Shown one piece after another: positions 47,759 to 55,139 of a stretch of 64,000 nt of DNA. A program made the translations under genes and the position numbers. The stretch covers positions 124,001-188,000 of the forward strand of contig MGPB01000021.1 of the NCBI GenBank assembly GCA_001795455.1, read 5' to 3'. The notes under the pieces were generated by a model. That model did not search any database, was not told where the DNA came from, and was given only the letters and a program-made list of their open reading frames with translations. The stretch is from Curvibacter sp. GWA2_63_95. Its GTDB lineage: Bacteria; Pseudomonadota; Gammaproteobacteria; Burkholderiales; Burkholderiaceae_C. The first letter of the stretch is position 1. Every line of letters begins with the position of its first letter.

Positions 47759-48964
47759 ATGACGCATCCCATCACCGGCCTCATCCACCACCCCTACGTT
47801 CCGCCAGAAGGCTTTGAGGCACCGCAGCTCGGTGTTTTCAAGGCTTCGACCGTCTTTTTCCCCACCGTGGCCGCCATGCGCAGCCGCGAATGGAAGGACA
47901 AGACGGCGTACACCTACGGCCTGCACGGCACACCCACCAGCTATGCGCTGGAAGAGCGCCTGGCCACGCTGGAAGGTGGCAAACAATGCCTGTTGGTGCC
48001 CAGTGGCCTGGCGGCACTGGGTTTGGTGGCCTTGTCCCTGCTCAAGAGTGGCGACGAAGTGCTGCTGCCCGACAACGTGTACGGCCCCAACAAGTCCCTG
48101 GTCGAAGGCGAGCTCATGGGCTGGGGCATTACCCACCAGTACTACAACCCCATGGACCCCGAGGACCTGGAGGCGCAAATCTCCAGCCGCACCAAGCTGG
48201 TCTGGCTCGAAGCCGCGGGTTCGGTCTCGCTGGAATTCCCCAACCTGGTGGAAATGGTGCGCATCTGCCAGCGCCGCAAGGTGCTCACCGCACTGGACAA
48301 CACCTGGGGCGCAGGCCTGGCCTTTGGCCCGTTTGACCTGGTGCCCGGCGCCAGCCCGGCGGTGGGTGTGGATGTGTCGGCCCATGCGCTGACCAAATAC
48401 CCCAGCGGTGGTGGTGATGTGCTCATGGGCAGCGTCATCACGCGCGACGCGGGCCTGCACCTCAAGCTCAAGCTCACCCACATGCGCTTTGGCATTGGCG
48501 TGGGCATGAACGATGTAGAGCTGGTGCTGCGCTCCCTGCCCAGCATCGCTCTGCGCTACCGGGCCCATGATGCGGCCACGCGCACCTTGGCGGCTTGGGC
48601 GCAGACCCAGCCCGAGTTTGTGCAGGTGCTGCACCCGGCGCTGGAAGAATCGCCAGGACATGCGCACTGGAAAGCCCTGTGTGGTGGTGCCGAAGGCACG
48701 GCCGCCGGTCTGTTCAGCGTGATTTTGGACAAGCGCTTCACCCAGGCGCAGACCGATGCCTTCTGTGACGCGCTCAGGCTCTTCCGGCTGGGCTATAGCT
48801 GGGGCGGCCCCGTCAGCCTGGTGGTGCCCTACGAGCTGGAAACCATGCGCTCCGGCTGGCCCGCACATTTGCTGCCTGGCACATTGGTGCGTTTCTCCAT
48901 TGGGCTGGAGGATGTGGCCGACCTGCAGGCCGACATTGCGCAAGCGCTGAACGCGCTGCGCTGA
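47759..48964 (+). CDS. metC: Cystathionine beta-lyase-like PLP enzyme
   Basis: PLP enzyme of the Cys/Met metabolism family, 401 residues. The cofactor lysine is in SAHALTKYPSGGGDVLMG near 212; TAYTYGLHGTPTSYALEERLATLEGG near 48 and LDNTWGAGLAFGPFDL near 180 are typical. The overall form is close to cystathionine beta-lyase (MetC), which gives homocysteine, pyruvate and ammonia, but gamma-lyase or sulfhydrylase activity cannot be excluded. It follows the phosphoribosyltransferase by about 10 bp; the start is the ATG at 47759 after GAGG. A strong terminator follows. Confidence 0.87.
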   Translation: MTHPITGLIHHPYVPPEGFEAPQLGVFKASTVFFPTVAAMRSREWKDKTAYTYGLHGTPTSYALEERLATLEGGKQCLLVPSGLAALGLVALSLLKSGDEVLLPDNVYGPNKSLVEGELMGWGITHQYYNPMDPEDLEAQISSRTKLVWLEAAGSVSLEFPNLVEMVRICQRRKVLTALDNTWGAGLAFGPFDLVPGASPAVGVDVSAHALTKYPSGGGDVLMGSVITRDAGLHLKLKLTHMRFGIGVGMNDVELVLRSLPSIALRYRAHDAATRTLAAWAQTQPEFVQVLHPALEESPGHAHWKALCGGAEGTAAGLFSVILDKRFTQAQTDAFCDALRLFRLGYSWGGPVSLVVPYELETMRSGWPAHLLPGTLVRFSIGLEDVADLQADIAQALNALR

Positions 48965-48973
48965 GCCAACCAG

Positions 48974-49012
48974 ACGCAGATGCCGGGTGTTGGCCTGGCA
49001 TCTGCGTGTTTT
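48974..49012 (+). terminator. Rho-independent terminator after metC
   Basis: ACGCAGATGCC ... GGCATCTGCGT: exact 11-bp arms around a 12-base loop, followed by GTTTT. It begins 10 bp after the metC stop codon. Confidence 0.85.
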
Positions 49013-49053
49013 CCTCAGTAGGCAAGGGGAGGCAGCCACTTTAAGCTGTGGCC

Positions 49054-49908
49054 ATGCAGTCCTCAAACCCGCAAGAGTCCCCGGAGCAAGCCCTCCCAGT
49101 GATGGCCGAGCCCTACGTGCCCCCGCCTTCGGAAGCACCGCGCAAAACCATTGTTCCCCTTGGATGGGGGCAGCCCATTGTTTGGCTGCGCAAAGGTGCG
49201 GCCGACATGCTGGCCCATCCCGGCATTGCTGCCTTTTACGGGCTCGCGTTTTGCCTTATGGCGGTGGTGCTGGCCGCGGTGTTCCGTTCCAAACCCGAAT
49301 ACACCATGTCGATTGCCTCCGGCTGTCTGCTGGTGGGGCCGTTTTTGGCCATGGGTCTGTATGAAGTGAGCCGTCGGCGGGAGCTGGGCATTGCGCCCGA
49401 ACTAGGGGCGTCGGTCACCTGCTGGGACCGCCACCTTGGCAGCATGGGCTTGCTGGTTTTGGTGCTGGTGGTGCTGGAGTTGTTGTGGGGCAGGGCGTCA
49501 CTGGTGGTGTTTGCGGTGTTCTTCAACACCGGCATGCCATCGACCACCGGGGTGCTGCAAGCGGTGTTCAACCCGCAGAACTGGGAGTTTGTGGCCGCCT
49601 ATGCCGCGGTGGGCGGCGCGTTTGCCATGCTGGTGTTTTCTACCGCCGTGGTGTCCATTCCCATGATTCTGGACCGCGACACCGACGCCATTTCTGCCGC
49701 CATCACCAGCCTGGAGGTGGTGTTTCACAACACCGGGGTGATGGTGCTGTGGGGCCTGCTGCTGACCGCGCTGGTGGTGCTTGGCATGCTGCTGCCCTGG
49801 AGTCTGGGCCTGTTGGTGGTGGGGCCCTGGCTGGGGCACGCCAGCTGGCACGCCTACCGTGGCGCCGTGCAGTGGCCCGGAGATGTTACAGTGGCCCCCA
49901 TACATTGA
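49054..49908 (+). CDS. DUF2189-type integral membrane protein
   Basis: Membrane protein of about 284 residues with a proline-rich N-terminal tail (about 1-45) and roughly six hydrophobic helices. ADMLAHPGIAAFYGLAF near 50, LVGPFLAMGLYEVSRRRELG near 95 and FSTAVVSIPMILDRDTDAISAAITS near 190 match the DUF2189 group of unknown function. The start is uncertain between GTG at 49048 and ATG at 49054. It is isolated from metC by a terminator and probably has its own promoter. Confidence 0.82.
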   Translation: MQSSNPQESPEQALPVMAEPYVPPPSEAPRKTIVPLGWGQPIVWLRKGAADMLAHPGIAAFYGLAFCLMAVVLAAVFRSKPEYTMSIASGCLLVGPFLAMGLYEVSRRRELGIAPELGASVTCWDRHLGSMGLLVLVLVVLELLWGRASLVVFAVFFNTGMPSTTGVLQAVFNPQNWEFVAAYAAVGGAFAMLVFSTAVVSIPMILDRDTDAISAAITSLEVVFHNTGVMVLWGLLLTALVVLGMLLPWSLGLLVVGPWLGHASWHAYRGAVQWPGDVTVAPIH

Positions 49909-49917
49909 AAGCACATC

Positions 49918-50100
49918 TTGGCAACACCCAATTACGGTTACGAAAAGCGTCAGAAAGAACTGGCCAAGCGAAAGAAAAAAGAAGAAAAGCTCAAGAGCAA
50001 GGCCGAGCGCAAACTGACGGGTGACGCTCCCGAAAATGACGAGACAGATGCAGAACCCGGCACGCCCGCAGAAGGCGACGCCGCAGGTGAAGCCTCCTGA
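49918..50100 (+). CDS. Small lysine-rich hypothetical protein
   Basis: A 60-residue protein with a TTG start 9 bp after the DUF2189 gene. The first half is basic and helical (YEKRQKELAKRKKKEEKLKSKAE), and the second half acidic and disordered (PENDETDAEPGTPAEGD). Such proteins are widespread as short hypothetical proteins in beta-proteobacteria; I do not know the function. The charge layout suggests nucleic-acid or ribosome contact (inference). Confidence 0.7.
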   Translation: MATPNYGYEKRQKELAKRKKKEEKLKSKAERKLTGDAPENDETDAEPGTPAEGDAAGEAS

Positions 50101-50112
50101 GCCGCGTGCATT

Positions 50113-50139
50113 GAGCGGCTACGGCCTTTAGCGCCGCTC
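50113..50139. terminator. Possible hairpin between convergent genes
   Basis: GAGCGGC ... GCCGCTC with a 13-base loop, in the 58-bp gap between the small basic protein and mnmH. No T run, so termination is only suggested. Confidence 0.35.
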
Positions 50140-50158
50140 CACCCAACCTCCTGATTTG

Positions 50159-51214
50159 TTAGGGCGCCAAGAGCGCCCGCGCCAGCTCGCGCATCGCGTC
50201 TACCGATCGATCGCTGGCGGTGATGCCGCGTGCCGTGCCGAATTGACGGAAGTTGTTCTGCATGGACTTGAGGTAACTCGGGTCGTAGTGCTGCGTCAGC
50301 AGGTCTTGCACCACGGGGCGGAAGTCGCCAGCCGCCACCAGGTCTTTCCAGCCCTGTACCACCACCTTGCCACGAAACTCGGCCATCACATCCAGCCGGT
50401 GGCAGAAGTAGGCCGTGTCCTGCACCAGATGGTTGTAGTCCTCCAGCAGCAGGGCGATGCGCTCTTCCGTGGGCAGGCTCAGCTGTAGGCAGGGACTCGC
50501 GTGCATGCGTTCCACCAGGGCCGTAGGCAGTGTCAGGTTGCCAATCTTTTTGCTTTCACTCTCCACGTACACGGGGCGTGCGGTGTCGAATGTGCGCAGT
50601 GTTTCCCACACCAGGGTGTCAAAACGCTTTTGGGTCGGCTGGGGCAGGCCTGGCACCGCACCCAAGAGCGAGCTGCGGTGGTTGGCCAGGCCTTCCAGGT
50701 CCAGCACCTGCGCGCCTTCGGCAGCCAGGGCATGCAGCAGCCGTGTTTTGCCACAGCCTGTGGTGCCGCACACCACCTCAAACTGCAGGCGTTGGACCTG
50801 TAGCACGGTGTCTTCCAGCATGGCGGCGCGAAAGGCTTTGTAGCCGCCTTGCACCAATGTGACCTTGAAGCCAATCTGGTCCAGCACCAGGCTGAGCGAG
50901 CCGCTGCGCTGGCCGCCGCGCCAGCAATACGCCAACGGGGCCCAGTGTTTGGGTTTGTCCATCGCGTGGGCCTCAATGTTGCTGGCAATGTTGCGCGCCG
51001 CCAGCACGCCCCCCAGCTTGCGCGCCTCAAATGGGCTGACCTGCTTGTACATGGTGCCCACGGTCACGCGCTCCTCATCGTGCAGCGTGGGCCAGTTCTG
51101 TGCGCCAGGCAGGTGGTCCAGCGCGAATTCACCCTCGCTGCGTGCGTCAATCACCGCATCAAACTGGTCCAGTTGGGCCAGGGCCTGGGCAGCGGCCATC
51201 AGTTTCAAACTCAT
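50159..51214 (-). CDS. mnmH: tRNA 2-selenouridine synthase
   Basis: Replaces sulfur by selenium in the wobble 2-thiouridine of certain tRNAs, using selenophosphate, through a geranylated intermediate (known for SelU/MnmH/YbbB). The 351 residues have an N-terminal rhodanese domain with the active cysteine in AYCWRGGQRSGSL near 97, and a C-terminal P-loop part with CGTTGCGKTRLLHAL near 150. No selD is in the window. Tail-to-tail with the lysine-rich protein gene, and 6 bp upstream of tesA on the same strand. Confidence 0.92.
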   Translation of the reverse strand: MSLKLMAAAQALAQLDQFDAVIDARSEGEFALDHLPGAQNWPTLHDEERVTVGTMYKQVSPFEARKLGGVLAARNIASNIEAHAMDKPKHWAPLAYCWRGGQRSGSLSLVLDQIGFKVTLVQGGYKAFRAAMLEDTVLQVQRLQFEVVCGTTGCGKTRLLHALAAEGAQVLDLEGLANHRSSLLGAVPGLPQPTQKRFDTLVWETLRTFDTARPVYVESESKKIGNLTLPTALVERMHASPCLQLSLPTEERIALLLEDYNHLVQDTAYFCHRLDVMAEFRGKVVVQGWKDLVAAGDFRPVVQDLLTQHYDPSYLKSMQNNFRQFGTARGITASDRSVDAMRELARALLAP

Positions 51215-51220
51215 AGGGGC

Positions 51221-51862
51221 TTAGCGTAGTAGCGCGCGCACGGCGGGCCACATGGTGTTGAGGATGGTGGGGTGGGCCGCTTCATTGGGGTGAATCCGGT
51301 CGGCTTGGAACCACTTGGCTGCATTGGGCCCATCGGCAACCCCTTTGAGCAAAAACGGGACCAGTGCCGCCTTGTGGGCCCTGGCCACAGAGGCAAAGGT
51401 GTCGCTGAAGCGCTTGGTGTAGTCCTGCCCGTAGTTGGGCGGCACCTGCATGCCTGCCAGCAGCACCTTGGCGCCAGTGGCCTGTGCGGCCTGGGTCATG
51501 GCTTGCAGGTTGTCCTGGGTCATGGCCAAGGGCAGTCCGCGCAGGGCGTCGTTGCCACCCAGCTCAATCACCACCACCGTGGGCTTGTGCTGGGCCAGCA
51601 GCGCGGGCAGGCGGGAGCGGCCGCCCGAGGTGGTGTCGCCACTGATGCTGGCATTCACCACCCTGGTTTGCGGGCTCTCTTTGGCCAGACGCTGCTCCAT
51701 CAGCGCCACCCAGCCGGTGCCGCGTTTGAGGCCGTATTCGGCACTCAGCGAGTCGCCCACTACCAATAGGGTGTGTGGCTTGGCTTGCGCCAGAGAAGCC
51801 CCTGCAAATCCCGCCAAAATAAGCAGCGCGATACAGTGTCGTCGAACTACAGAGAGCCCCAT
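51221..51862 (-). CDS. tesA: Arylesterase / TesA-like SGNH hydrolase
   Basis: Periplasmic SGNH esterase, 213 residues from the ATG at 51862. Signal peptide with VVRRHCIALLILAGFAGASLAQA. Catalytic motifs: VVGDSLSAEYGL near 34 (block I Ser), NASISGDTTSGG near 70 (Gly), ELGGNDALRG near 98 (Asn) and DRIHPNEAAH near 190 (Asp-x-x-His). This fits TesA/ApeA, which has lysophospholipase and thioesterase activity. The start codon overlaps the divergent ybbA start codon; an ATG four codons upstream is also possible. Divergent tesA/ybbA is a known order in proteobacteria. Confidence 0.92.
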   Translation of the reverse strand: MGLSVVRRHCIALLILAGFAGASLAQAKPHTLLVVGDSLSAEYGLKRGTGWVALMEQRLAKESPQTRVVNASISGDTTSGGRSRLPALLAQHKPTVVVIELGGNDALRGLPLAMTQDNLQAMTQAAQATGAKVLLAGMQVPPNYGQDYTKRFSDTFASVARAHKAALVPFLLKGVADGPNAAKWFQADRIHPNEAAHPTILNTMWPAVRALLR

Positions 51863-52550
51863 GTCTGATTCCATCATTTCGGTTGACCATGTTTTCAAGG
51901 CGGTGACTGATTCCACCGGCACGCTGGAGATCCTGCGCGACATCGATTTTGCACTCAAAGCCCGCGAGACCGCGGCCATCGTCGGAGCATCCGGGTCGGG
52001 CAAGAGCACATTGCTCTCCATCATCGCCGGGCTGGACACGCCCACCAGTGGCACCGTGCGCCTGGGCGGGCACGACATATTTGCCATCGACGAAGACGCC
52101 CGCGCCGCACTGCGCGCCAAGCAGGTGGGTTTTGTGTTCCAGAGTTTTCAGCTGTTGGGCAACCTCACGGCGCTGGAAAACGTGATGTTGCCGCTGGAGC
52201 TGGATGGCCGCAAAGACGCCCGCAGTGCCGCCACCGAAATGCTGGCCCGCGTGGGCTTGTCGCAGCGGCTCAATTCGTACCCCAAGGTGCTCAGTGGTGG
52301 CGAGCAGCAGCGCGTGGCGCTGGCGCGTGCCTTTGTGGTCAAACCTGCCGTGCTGCTGGCCGACGAGCCCACCGGCAGCCTGGACTTCGCCACCGGCGAA
52401 AAAATCATGGAGCTGATGTTTGACCTGAACCGTGAACAGGGCACGACCCTGGTGCTGGTCACCCACGACCGCGGCATTGCCGCCCGCTGCGACCGCCGCA
52501 TCACCATCGAGGCGGGCAGGGTGGTGGCAGAGCCGGTGGCTGAAATTTAA
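51861..52550 (+). CDS. ybbA: ABC transporter ATPase (YbbA type)
   Basis: ATP-binding subunit of the LolD/MacB-like group, 229 residues. Walker A GASGSGKST near 42, Q-loop FVFQSFQLL near 92, signature LSGGEQQRVALARA near 145, Walker B VLLADEPTGSLD near 165, His-switch VTHDRG near 200. In E. coli YbbA is paired with the permease YbbP, but no permease follows here. Start codon overlaps that of tesA. The target system is therefore unknown. Confidence 0.9.
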   Translation: MSDSIISVDHVFKAVTDSTGTLEILRDIDFALKARETAAIVGASGSGKSTLLSIIAGLDTPTSGTVRLGGHDIFAIDEDARAALRAKQVGFVFQSFQLLGNLTALENVMLPLELDGRKDARSAATEMLARVGLSQRLNSYPKVLSGGEQQRVALARAFVVKPAVLLADEPTGSLDFATGEKIMELMFDLNREQGTTLVLVTHDRGIAARCDRRITIEAGRVVAEPVAEI

Positions 52551-52558
52551 GCCATTTC

Positions 52559-52609
52559 GGCCTCTAGCCCCCGTGGATATTGCGCGAGCAGCTCCTGAAA
52601 AAGTAGCAA
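52559..52609 (-). repeat. Dispersed repeat copy 7
   Basis: GGCCTCTAGCCCCCGTGGAT then ATTGCGCGAGCAGCTCC: a well-conserved reverse copy between ybbA and the small oxygenase-like gene, ending about 14 bp before its GTG start. Confidence 0.8.
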
Positions 52610-52622
52610 ACATGGTGCTTTT

Positions 52623-53003
52623 GTGACCTGGGATAGCGTGCGCAAGTACTTGCAAACCGCCTTTCGCTGGCAGCGTGGCCGCCAAGGCACGGGTTACGAC
52701 AAGATGCTGCTGCTCACCGCACGCTGGCCGCTGCCCTTTGACAGTTACTTGATCCGTTACCCCGAGGGCTCGGAGATTCCGCCGCACACCGACCCGGTGC
52801 AGGCCGGGCGCCACTACCGGCTCAACATCGTGCTCAAGTCGTCCCCAGCGGGGGGCGAGTTTGTCTGTGCCACGCCCATCTATGCCAGCCGCCGCATCAA
52901 GCTGTTTCGCCCTGACGCTTGCGAGCACAGCGTGACCCGGGTGGTGGGTGGCAGCCGTTATGTGCTGTCGCTGGGCTGGGTGCGCAAGGCGTTGGCCCGA
53001 TAA
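52623..53003 (+). CDS. Small 2-oxoglutarate/iron oxygenase-like protein
   Basis: A 126-residue protein with the signs of the 2OG-Fe(II) double-stranded beta-helix: IPPHTDPVQAGRHYRLNIVL near 52-71 gives the H-x-D pair, CEHSVTRVVGG near 101 the distal His, and RYVLSLGW near 112 the Arg region. It is shorter than most family members, so it is a minimal core. GTG start; the upstream ATG frame meets a stop. Substrate unknown. The next gene, rlmB, begins 7 bp after its stop, so they may be co-transcribed. Confidence 0.75.
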   Translation: MTWDSVRKYLQTAFRWQRGRQGTGYDKMLLLTARWPLPFDSYLIRYPEGSEIPPHTDPVQAGRHYRLNIVLKSSPAGGEFVCATPIYASRRIKLFRPDACEHSVTRVVGGSRYVLSLGWVRKALAR

Positions 53004-53010
53004 TCGGGGC

Positions 53011-53790
53011 ATGTCATCCCCCAAAGTGCTATTCGGCTTTCACGCCGTGGGCGTGCGCCTGAAGACCGCCCCCAAATCCATCATCGAGATCTTCTACGAG
53101 CCCACGCGCCGTGATGCGCGCATGCGCCAGTTTCTGGAGAAGGTCGCAGAAGCGGGCATTCGCGTGGTCGAAGCCGACGGCATGCGCCTGGCCAAGATTG
53201 CCGGCAGCCACGGCCACCAAGGCGTGGCTGCCCGCGTGCAAGAGATCAAACAAGTCCATTCGCTGGACGAGCTGCTGGAAAACCTGGAAGCCGCCAACGC
53301 CGAGCTGCCGGTGGCGGAACGCACCAACCCGCTGATCCTGGTGCTGGACGGTGTGACCGACCCGCACAACCTGGGCGCCTGCCTGCGTGTGGCCGATGGC
53401 GCGGGCGCCCACTGTGTCATCGCCCCCAAAGACCACGCCGCCGGCATCAACGCCACCGTGGCCAAGGTGGCCAGCGGCGCGGCCGAGACCGTGCCCTACT
53501 TCATGGTGACCAACCTGGCGCGCACGCTCAACGAGTTGAAAGAGCGCAACATCTGGATCATCGGCACCAGCGACCAAGCCACCAGCAACCTCTACCAGGC
53601 CGACCTGAAGGGTCCCGTAGCCCTGGTACTGGGCGCCGAGGGCGACGGCATGCGCCAGCTCACTGCCAAGACCTGCGACCAGCTCGTCAGCATCCCCATG
53701 CAGGGTGCGGTGGAAAGCCTGAACGTGTCCGTGGCCAGCGGCGTCTGCCTGTACGAGGCATTGCGCCAGCGCACGGCCGTCGCCAAATAA
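53011..53790 (+). CDS. rlmB: 23S rRNA 2'-O-methyltransferase RlmB
   Basis: SpoU/TrmH-type SPOUT methyltransferase acting on G2251 of 23S rRNA. From the ATG at 53011 it has 259 residues: an N-terminal L30e-like substrate domain (VLFGFHAVGVRLK...) and the knotted domain with LDGVTDPHNLGACLRVADGAG near 112, VLGAEGDGMRQL near 207 and SIPMQGAVESLNVSVASGVCLYEALRQ near 228. The longer upstream frame lies in the preceding gene. Confidence 0.95.
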   Translation: MSSPKVLFGFHAVGVRLKTAPKSIIEIFYEPTRRDARMRQFLEKVAEAGIRVVEADGMRLAKIAGSHGHQGVAARVQEIKQVHSLDELLENLEAANAELPVAERTNPLILVLDGVTDPHNLGACLRVADGAGAHCVIAPKDHAAGINATVAKVASGAAETVPYFMVTNLARTLNELKERNIWIIGTSDQATSNLYQADLKGPVALVLGAEGDGMRQLTAKTCDQLVSIPMQGAVESLNVSVASGVCLYEALRQRTAVAK

Positions 53791-53811
53791 CTTGAAGCCC
53801 AGGGAGTGCCC

Positions 53812-54171
53812 ATGATTGCTATTAAATCAGGAGCTGTTCGCGCAGGATTGGTGGGCTTGGTGGCCACTTTCGTCTTGATGGGCTGCACCCAGGAGCAGCA
53901 AAACAAGATCAGCCGCGACATCCAGAACTGGACCGGCACCGACGGCGTGCTGGAGTTTTATGCCGGCGACAAGCTAGTGCGCCGCTTCCTCAAGATCGAC
54001 AAACTCAGCACCGCCATGGGCACCGACGACGGCAAGCCCCGCAACTACCGATTTGGCTACGGCGTGCTGGACGAAAACCTGAACATGCAGGCCGACTCCG
54101 GCGAGAAGAAGGTCTACTTCGAGATCAGCGACTTCGGCTCCAACTACCTGTTCTTCGAGAACCCACGCTAA
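53812..54171 (+). CDS. Small lipoprotein of unknown function
   Basis: A 119-residue lipoprotein from the ATG at 53812, chosen because GGGAG precedes it by about 6 bases. The signal ends VLMGC (cysteine near 27). The mature part has short strands around VLEFYAGDKLVRRFLKIDKLST and FGYGVLDENLNMQ, without a family I recognise. The first 16 residues after MI are encoded by a copy of the dispersed repeat (53818-53865), an unusual origin for a signal peptide. It lies between rlmB and a small membrane protein gene. Confidence 0.8.
   Translation: MIAIKSGAVRAGLVGLVATFVLMGCTQEQQNKISRDIQNWTGTDGVLEFYAGDKLVRRFLKIDKLSTAMGTDDGKPRNYRFGYGVLDENLNMQADSGEKKVYFEISDFGSNYLFFENPR
53818..53865 (+). repeat. Dispersed repeat copy 8, inside a coding sequence
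   Basis: GCTATTAAATCAGGAGCTGT then TCGCGCA agrees with copy 9 at 25 of the first 27 bases. The right end, GGGCTTGGTGGCC, resembles GGGCTAGAGGCC. The TAA of copy 9 is TCA here, keeping the reading frame of the lipoprotein open. Confidence 0.75.
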
Positions 54172-54182
54172 ACGCCACCGCC

Positions 54183-54677
54183 ATGCCCGCATCCACCGCG
54201 CCCCTGAAGCTGGCCGCCGTGGCCTGCGTACTCTTGTTCATAGGGCTGGGCGTGTACCTGGCACCGCTGCAACCCAGCGTGGTGGCGCTGCAGCTCACCT
54301 TCACCCCCGACGCCTTTGCCCAGGTGCTGCAAGCCTGGGGCCCCGAAGGCGTGCAGCGCTTTCGCAACCACTTGGTCGTGGACGGGCTCCTGATGCTGAG
54401 TTACGGCGCAGCAGGTTATTTGGCCGTGGTACGCACCCATTTTTTTGAACCCCTGGCGAATAGGCTACCCCTGCGCTGGGTAGCTTTGCTGTTGCCAGTG
54501 GCGGCGCTGTGTGATGCGGGGGAGAACCTGCTGCACTGGGAGCTGACGGGTAGCGACGCGTTGGCTGCGCCTGCGGCCGCCGCTTGGTGCTTGGCAGCGG
54601 GGCTTTGCGCGGCGTTCAAATGGGTGGGTATTGGGGTGTTTGCATTGGCCGCATTGATCGCGCGTTTGCAGCGCTAG
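54183..54677 (+). CDS. Hypothetical membrane protein
   Basis: A 164-residue protein with about four hydrophobic helices (about 9-28, 68-85, 98-115 and 128-158) and an N-terminal PASTAPLKL start. No family recognised. It starts 11 bp after the lipoprotein gene, so probably the same transcript. After its stop codon the sequence changes to the accessory segment. Confidence 0.72.
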   Translation: MPASTAPLKLAAVACVLLFIGLGVYLAPLQPSVVALQLTFTPDAFAQVLQAWGPEGVQRFRNHLVVDGLLMLSYGAAGYLAVVRTHFFEPLANRLPLRWVALLLPVAALCDAGENLLHWELTGSDALAAPAAAAWCLAAGLCAAFKWVGIGVFALAALIARLQR

Positions 54678-54682
54678 TTGGA

Positions 54683-54724
54683 CTTTGGGTGAGCCAATCT
54701 CCATTGGCTGATTGCGACCCAAAG
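54683..54724. terminator. Long inverted repeat at the edge of the accessory segment
   Basis: Outer arms CTTTGGGT / ACCCAAAG and inner arms AGCCAAT-CTCC-ATTGGCT nest into one imperfect hairpin 5 bp after the stop of the membrane protein gene. It may terminate that transcript, though no T run follows, or mark a recombination border. Confidence 0.5.
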
Positions 54725-54884
54725 CGGTCCTCGGTAATCTCAGTTTGATTGCTCAGTAGCAGACATTCAGGAATGGAACGCCAGGCAGGTACGATGGACA
54801 GCCGATATGCGGCGAAAGCGGACCTCAGCAGAATCACCTGAATGGGGGATAGGCAAGTCCTGTTTCGACCATCAAAATAGCAAT

Positions 54885-55139
54885 ATGTCACGTCCATTTC
54901 TCAGCCGTTCAGCCATCGTTGATGTCATCAAGAGCCAAGAACGCACAAACGCTATTCAAAAACGCGAAGGCCTAACAGCTCACCCTGTCAGGTTTACTGT
55001 TTGTGGCTGCCCAGACCCCAACTGTGGAGGCTGGCATACCGTCAAGACTGACACAACGATTCCATCAGCAGAGGAATGCGTAACGATCATCAAAAAAGAC
55101 AATGCAATTCGCAAGCGCGGAAAAATCAAAGCGGAGTAA
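54885..55139 (+). CDS. Small zinc-ribbon-like hypothetical protein
   Basis: An 84-residue protein starting at the ATG at 54885 (the frame extends upstream without support). It has CGCPDPNCGGWH near 45, four possible metal ligands (three Cys and a His), and a basic C-terminus KKDNAIRKRGKIKAE. No family recognised. It is the first small gene of the accessory segment and has a weak ribosome site. Confidence 0.55.
   Translation: MSRPFLSRSAIVDVIKSQERTNAIQKREGLTAHPVRFTVCGCPDPNCGGWHTVKTDTTIPSAEECVTIIKKDNAIRKRGKIKAE

Noticed and set aside
54971-54977. GCCTAAC as another attC left box
   Set aside because: It lies inside the coding sequence of the small CxC protein and has no GTTRRRY partner with pairing arms downstream.
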